This document shows positions 6,380-8,068 of a DNA stretch of 8,068 nucleotides, piece after piece; position 1 is the first letter of the stretch; the number at the start of each line of letters is the position of its first letter. A model generated the notes under the pieces. That model was not told the DNA's origin and made no database searches. It saw only the letters and a list, made by a program, of their open reading frames with translations. The position numbers and the translations under genes were made by a program. The DNA is from UBA11540 sp045531755. GTDB lineage: Bacteria > Bacillota > Clostridia > Oscillospirales > Ruminococcaceae. The stretch is from NCBI GenBank assembly GCA_045531755.1, contig JAZSEP010000050.1, forward strand, positions 1-8,068. The letters run 5' to 3'.

Positions 6380-7510
6380 GTGATATATCTGGACAATGCC
6401 GCTACCACAAAGCCCTGCCAAAAGGCGATAGAAAAAGCAGAAGAGATAGCACGGGATTTCTGGGGAAACCCCTCGTCCCTGCACTCGCTCGGACTTTCGG
6501 CACAGCTTGAGGTAGACCGCGCAAGAGAGATAATAGCCGATTCCATCGGCGCAAAACCCAAAAATATAATATTCACTTCAGGCGGTACCGAGGCAAATAA
6601 CCTCGCCGTCAATTCTGCAGTACAAACCAAGCGCCGCAGAGGAAACCGCATAGTAGCTTCGGCATACGAGCACTCAAGCATCCACCACAAGCTCGAAGCT
6701 CTTGCAAAAGAAGGCTTTGAGGTGATATTCGTTCCTGCCGGGAAAAACGGCACGGTCGACCCCAAAAGCATTGCCGAAAGGGTGGACGAAAAAACGATAC
6801 TCGTCACCGTTATGATGACCAATAACGAGGTCGGCGGAGAAAACGATATCGCGCGGATAGCAAAGCTTGTAAAACAGAAAAACCCCGACACTCTGATGCA
6901 CACCGACTGCGTTGCCGCTTTTGGAAAGATAAAGATAGATGCTGTAAAACTCGGCGTCGATACCCTCACAATCTCCGCCCATAAGATACACGGACTAAAG
7001 GGCACGGGCGCGCTGTACGTAAAGGACGGCACTCGCGTCGTAGGCTATACCATCGGCGGAGAGCAGGAAAAGAAGCTTCGCCCCGGCACCGAAAACACCG
7101 CAGGAATCTGCGCTTTTTCAACTGCCGCAGAGGAGATAATCCCCAAAATTCCTGAGAACTTCGAGAAGGTGTCCAAGCTCAAAAACCACCTCATAAACCG
7201 CATAAACCAAACCGATTTCATAAATATAAACTGTGAAAACGACTTTCCCTACACCGTGAGCATCAGTGTTTCGGGTCTTCGCTCGGAAACGATTTTGCAC
7301 TACCTCGAGAGCAAGGAAATCTTCGTTTCAAGCGGTTCAGCCTGCTCAAAGGGCGCGCGCACCCACGTGCTCGCTTCAATGGGCTTTGATATCAAAATAC
7401 AGGACAGCTCGGTGAGAATCAGCTTCTCTGCCGAGAATACACAAGACGAAATAGACACGCTGGTAGACGAGCTGATAAATGCGAAAAATACCCTCTGCGG
7501 TACGAAATAA
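6380..7510 (+). CDS. PLP-dependent cysteine desulfurase (IscS/NifS/NifZ type)
   Basis: Encodes 376 residues from GTG 6380. It converts L-cysteine to alanine and an enzyme-bound persulfide that is handed to sulfur acceptors. The GTG start is chosen because AAAGGGCGG (6364-6372) lies seven bases upstream and the protein then begins MIYLDNAATT, as in the family; the in-frame ATG at 6347 lacks these. Class V aminotransferase motifs: TSGGTEANN (66-74), H98 stacking on PLP, D176, the Schiff-base Lys K202 in SAHKIHG, RPGTENT (234-240), and the catalytic Cys C322 in SSGSACSKG, then HVLASMG. One oddity: the segment HTDCVAAFGK has Ala at 179 where the family normally has the PLP-contacting Gln. Only 11 bases separate it from thiI, so the two form an operon. 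In B. subtilis an equivalent neighbour, NifZ, is the dedicated sulfur donor for ThiI, and this is the likely role here. The exact orthology (iscS, nifS or nifZ) is not settled, so no symbol is given. Confidence 0.93.
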   Translation: MIYLDNAATTKPCQKAIEKAEEIARDFWGNPSSLHSLGLSAQLEVDRAREIIADSIGAKPKNIIFTSGGTEANNLAVNSAVQTKRRRGNRIVASAYEHSSIHHKLEALAKEGFEVIFVPAGKNGTVDPKSIAERVDEKTILVTVMMTNNEVGGENDIARIAKLVKQKNPDTLMHTDCVAAFGKIKIDAVKLGVDTLTISAHKIHGLKGTGALYVKDGTRVVGYTIGGEQEKKLRPGTENTAGICAFSTAAEEIIPKIPENFEKVSKLKNHLINRINQTDFININCENDFPYTVSISVSGLRSETILHYLESKEIFVSSGSACSKGARTHVLASMGFDIKIQDSSVRISFSAENTQDEIDTLVDELINAKNTLCGTK

Positions 7511-7521
7511 CGGAGAAACAG

Positions 7522-8068
7522 ATGAAAGAAATTGTACTTATAAAAAACGGCGAAATCGCCCTCAAGGGACTCAACCGCTCACTGTTTGAGGATAGCCTTG
7601 TAAAGAATATAAAGCACAGAATATCCGACCTCGGAAGATTCAAGATTCTCAAAGCACAGTCGGCAATATTCGTTATGCCCGAAACAGAGACAGACCTCGA
7701 TACAGTCTGCGACAGAATATCAAAGGTGTTTGGTATTGCCTGCTTCTCGAGAGCAGCCGTGACCGAAAAGGACTTTGACCTAATCGCTTCGACCGCCTGC
7801 GAGTACCTCGAGGAAACCCTTGAGGACGCGGCCACCTTCAAGGTCGTTGCAAAGCGCGCGGACAAACGCTTCCCCCTCACGTCCCCCGAAATCTGCACCG
7901 AGCTCGGTGGCGTCCTTCTCGAAAAATTTCCAAACCTCACCGTTGACGTCCACAACCCCGAGGTTACGGTAATAGTCGAAATCCGCGACTTCGGTGCGTA
8001 TATTCACGCAGGAAAGATTGACGGAGCGGGCGGTATGCCCGTCGGTACAAGCGGAAAGGCGTCGCTTC
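7522..8068 (+). CDS. thiI: ThiI, tRNA 4-thiouridine synthase (5' part, cut by window edge)
   Basis: An open frame of 182 codons from ATG 7522 runs off the right edge without a stop; the full protein is usually about 390-480 residues. ThiI adenylates U8 of tRNA and, with sulfur from a cysteine desulfurase, makes 4-thiouridine; in some bacteria it also serves thiazole synthesis. The N-terminus KNGEIALKGLNRSLFE (8-23) matches the family's ferredoxin-like domain. The THUMP domain spans about 62-165 and includes FKVVAKRADKRFPL (106-119), which contacts tRNA. The segment GAGGMPVGTSGKASL (168-182) leads into the PP-loop adenylation domain, whose SGGxDSP motif lies just beyond the window. The start is set by GGAG (7512-7515), six bases upstream. 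It is 11 bp behind the desulfurase gene and co-directional, a donor-acceptor operon. Whether the protein carries a C-terminal rhodanese domain cannot be seen here. Confidence 0.95.
   Translation, partial: MKEIVLIKNGEIALKGLNRSLFEDSLVKNIKHRISDLGRFKILKAQSAIFVMPETETDLDTVCDRISKVFGIACFSRAAVTEKDFDLIASTACEYLEETLEDAATFKVVAKRADKRFPLTSPEICTELGGVLLEKFPNLTVDVHNPEVTVIVEIRDFGAYIHAGKIDGAGGMPVGTSGKASL

Noticed and set aside
6133..6484. Frames on both strands across the gene-free stretch (6133-6378 plus, 6176-6484 minus)
   Set aside because: Neither has a ribosome binding site; the minus frame runs antisense into the desulfurase start and the plus frame overlaps the end of the small membrane-protein gene and the promoter. 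Paired structure explains the region better.
1..8068. Mobile elements, CRISPR arrays, tRNA or rRNA genes
   Set aside because: No transposase or integrase frame, no regularly spaced repeats and no tRNA or rRNA signatures were found on either strand.

Overview
The window looks like a chromosomal segment of an endospore-forming, low-to-mid GC Firmicute of the clostridial type. The reasons are a SpoIIP sporulation hydrolase, strong Shine-Dalgarno sites (AAAGGAGG type) and near-consensus sigma-A promoters. A cysteine desulfurase next to thiI is an arrangement known from Firmicutes. Species and family cannot be fixed from the sequence alone. I see no insertion sequence, CRISPR array, tRNA or rRNA.

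Layout. At 35-493 (+) is a small AT-rich gene for a SLOG-fold (YpsA/DUF1273-like) protein. It meets a minus-strand gene head to tail end at a 30-bp perfect palindrome that acts as an intrinsic terminator. That minus-strand gene, 544-1662, encodes a PAS-domain protein with a histidine-kinase-like C-terminus that has lost its ATP-binding motifs; it has its own extended -10 promoter. Upstream of it, also on the minus strand, is secA (1772-4516), the essential preprotein translocase ATPase, with a textbook sigma-A promoter. Across a 134-bp divergent region, the plus strand carries spoIIP (4651-5805), then a 100-codon gene for an unrecognised single-pass membrane protein (5837-6139). A gene-free stretch of about 240 bp follows, dense in inverted repeats and possibly holding a structured RNA. 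Next come a PLP-dependent cysteine desulfurase starting at GTG 6380 and the 5' part of thiI, which runs off the right edge.

How the genes fit together. SecA exports proteins, and SpoIIP degrades septal peptidoglycan during engulfment, so the centre of the window concerns envelope and sporulation. The desulfurase and ThiI form a separate sulfur-relay unit: the desulfurase takes sulfur from cysteine and ThiI uses it for 4-thiouridine in tRNA (and possibly for thiazole synthesis). The degenerate kinase could be a regulator or phosphotransfer protein, but that is inference.

The points most worth following are the structured gene-free region 6150-6310, the ATP-motif-less kinase-like protein, the uncharacterised membrane protein behind spoIIP, and an alanine in place of the usual PLP-contacting glutamine in the desulfurase. 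No clearly new multi-gene system is evident.
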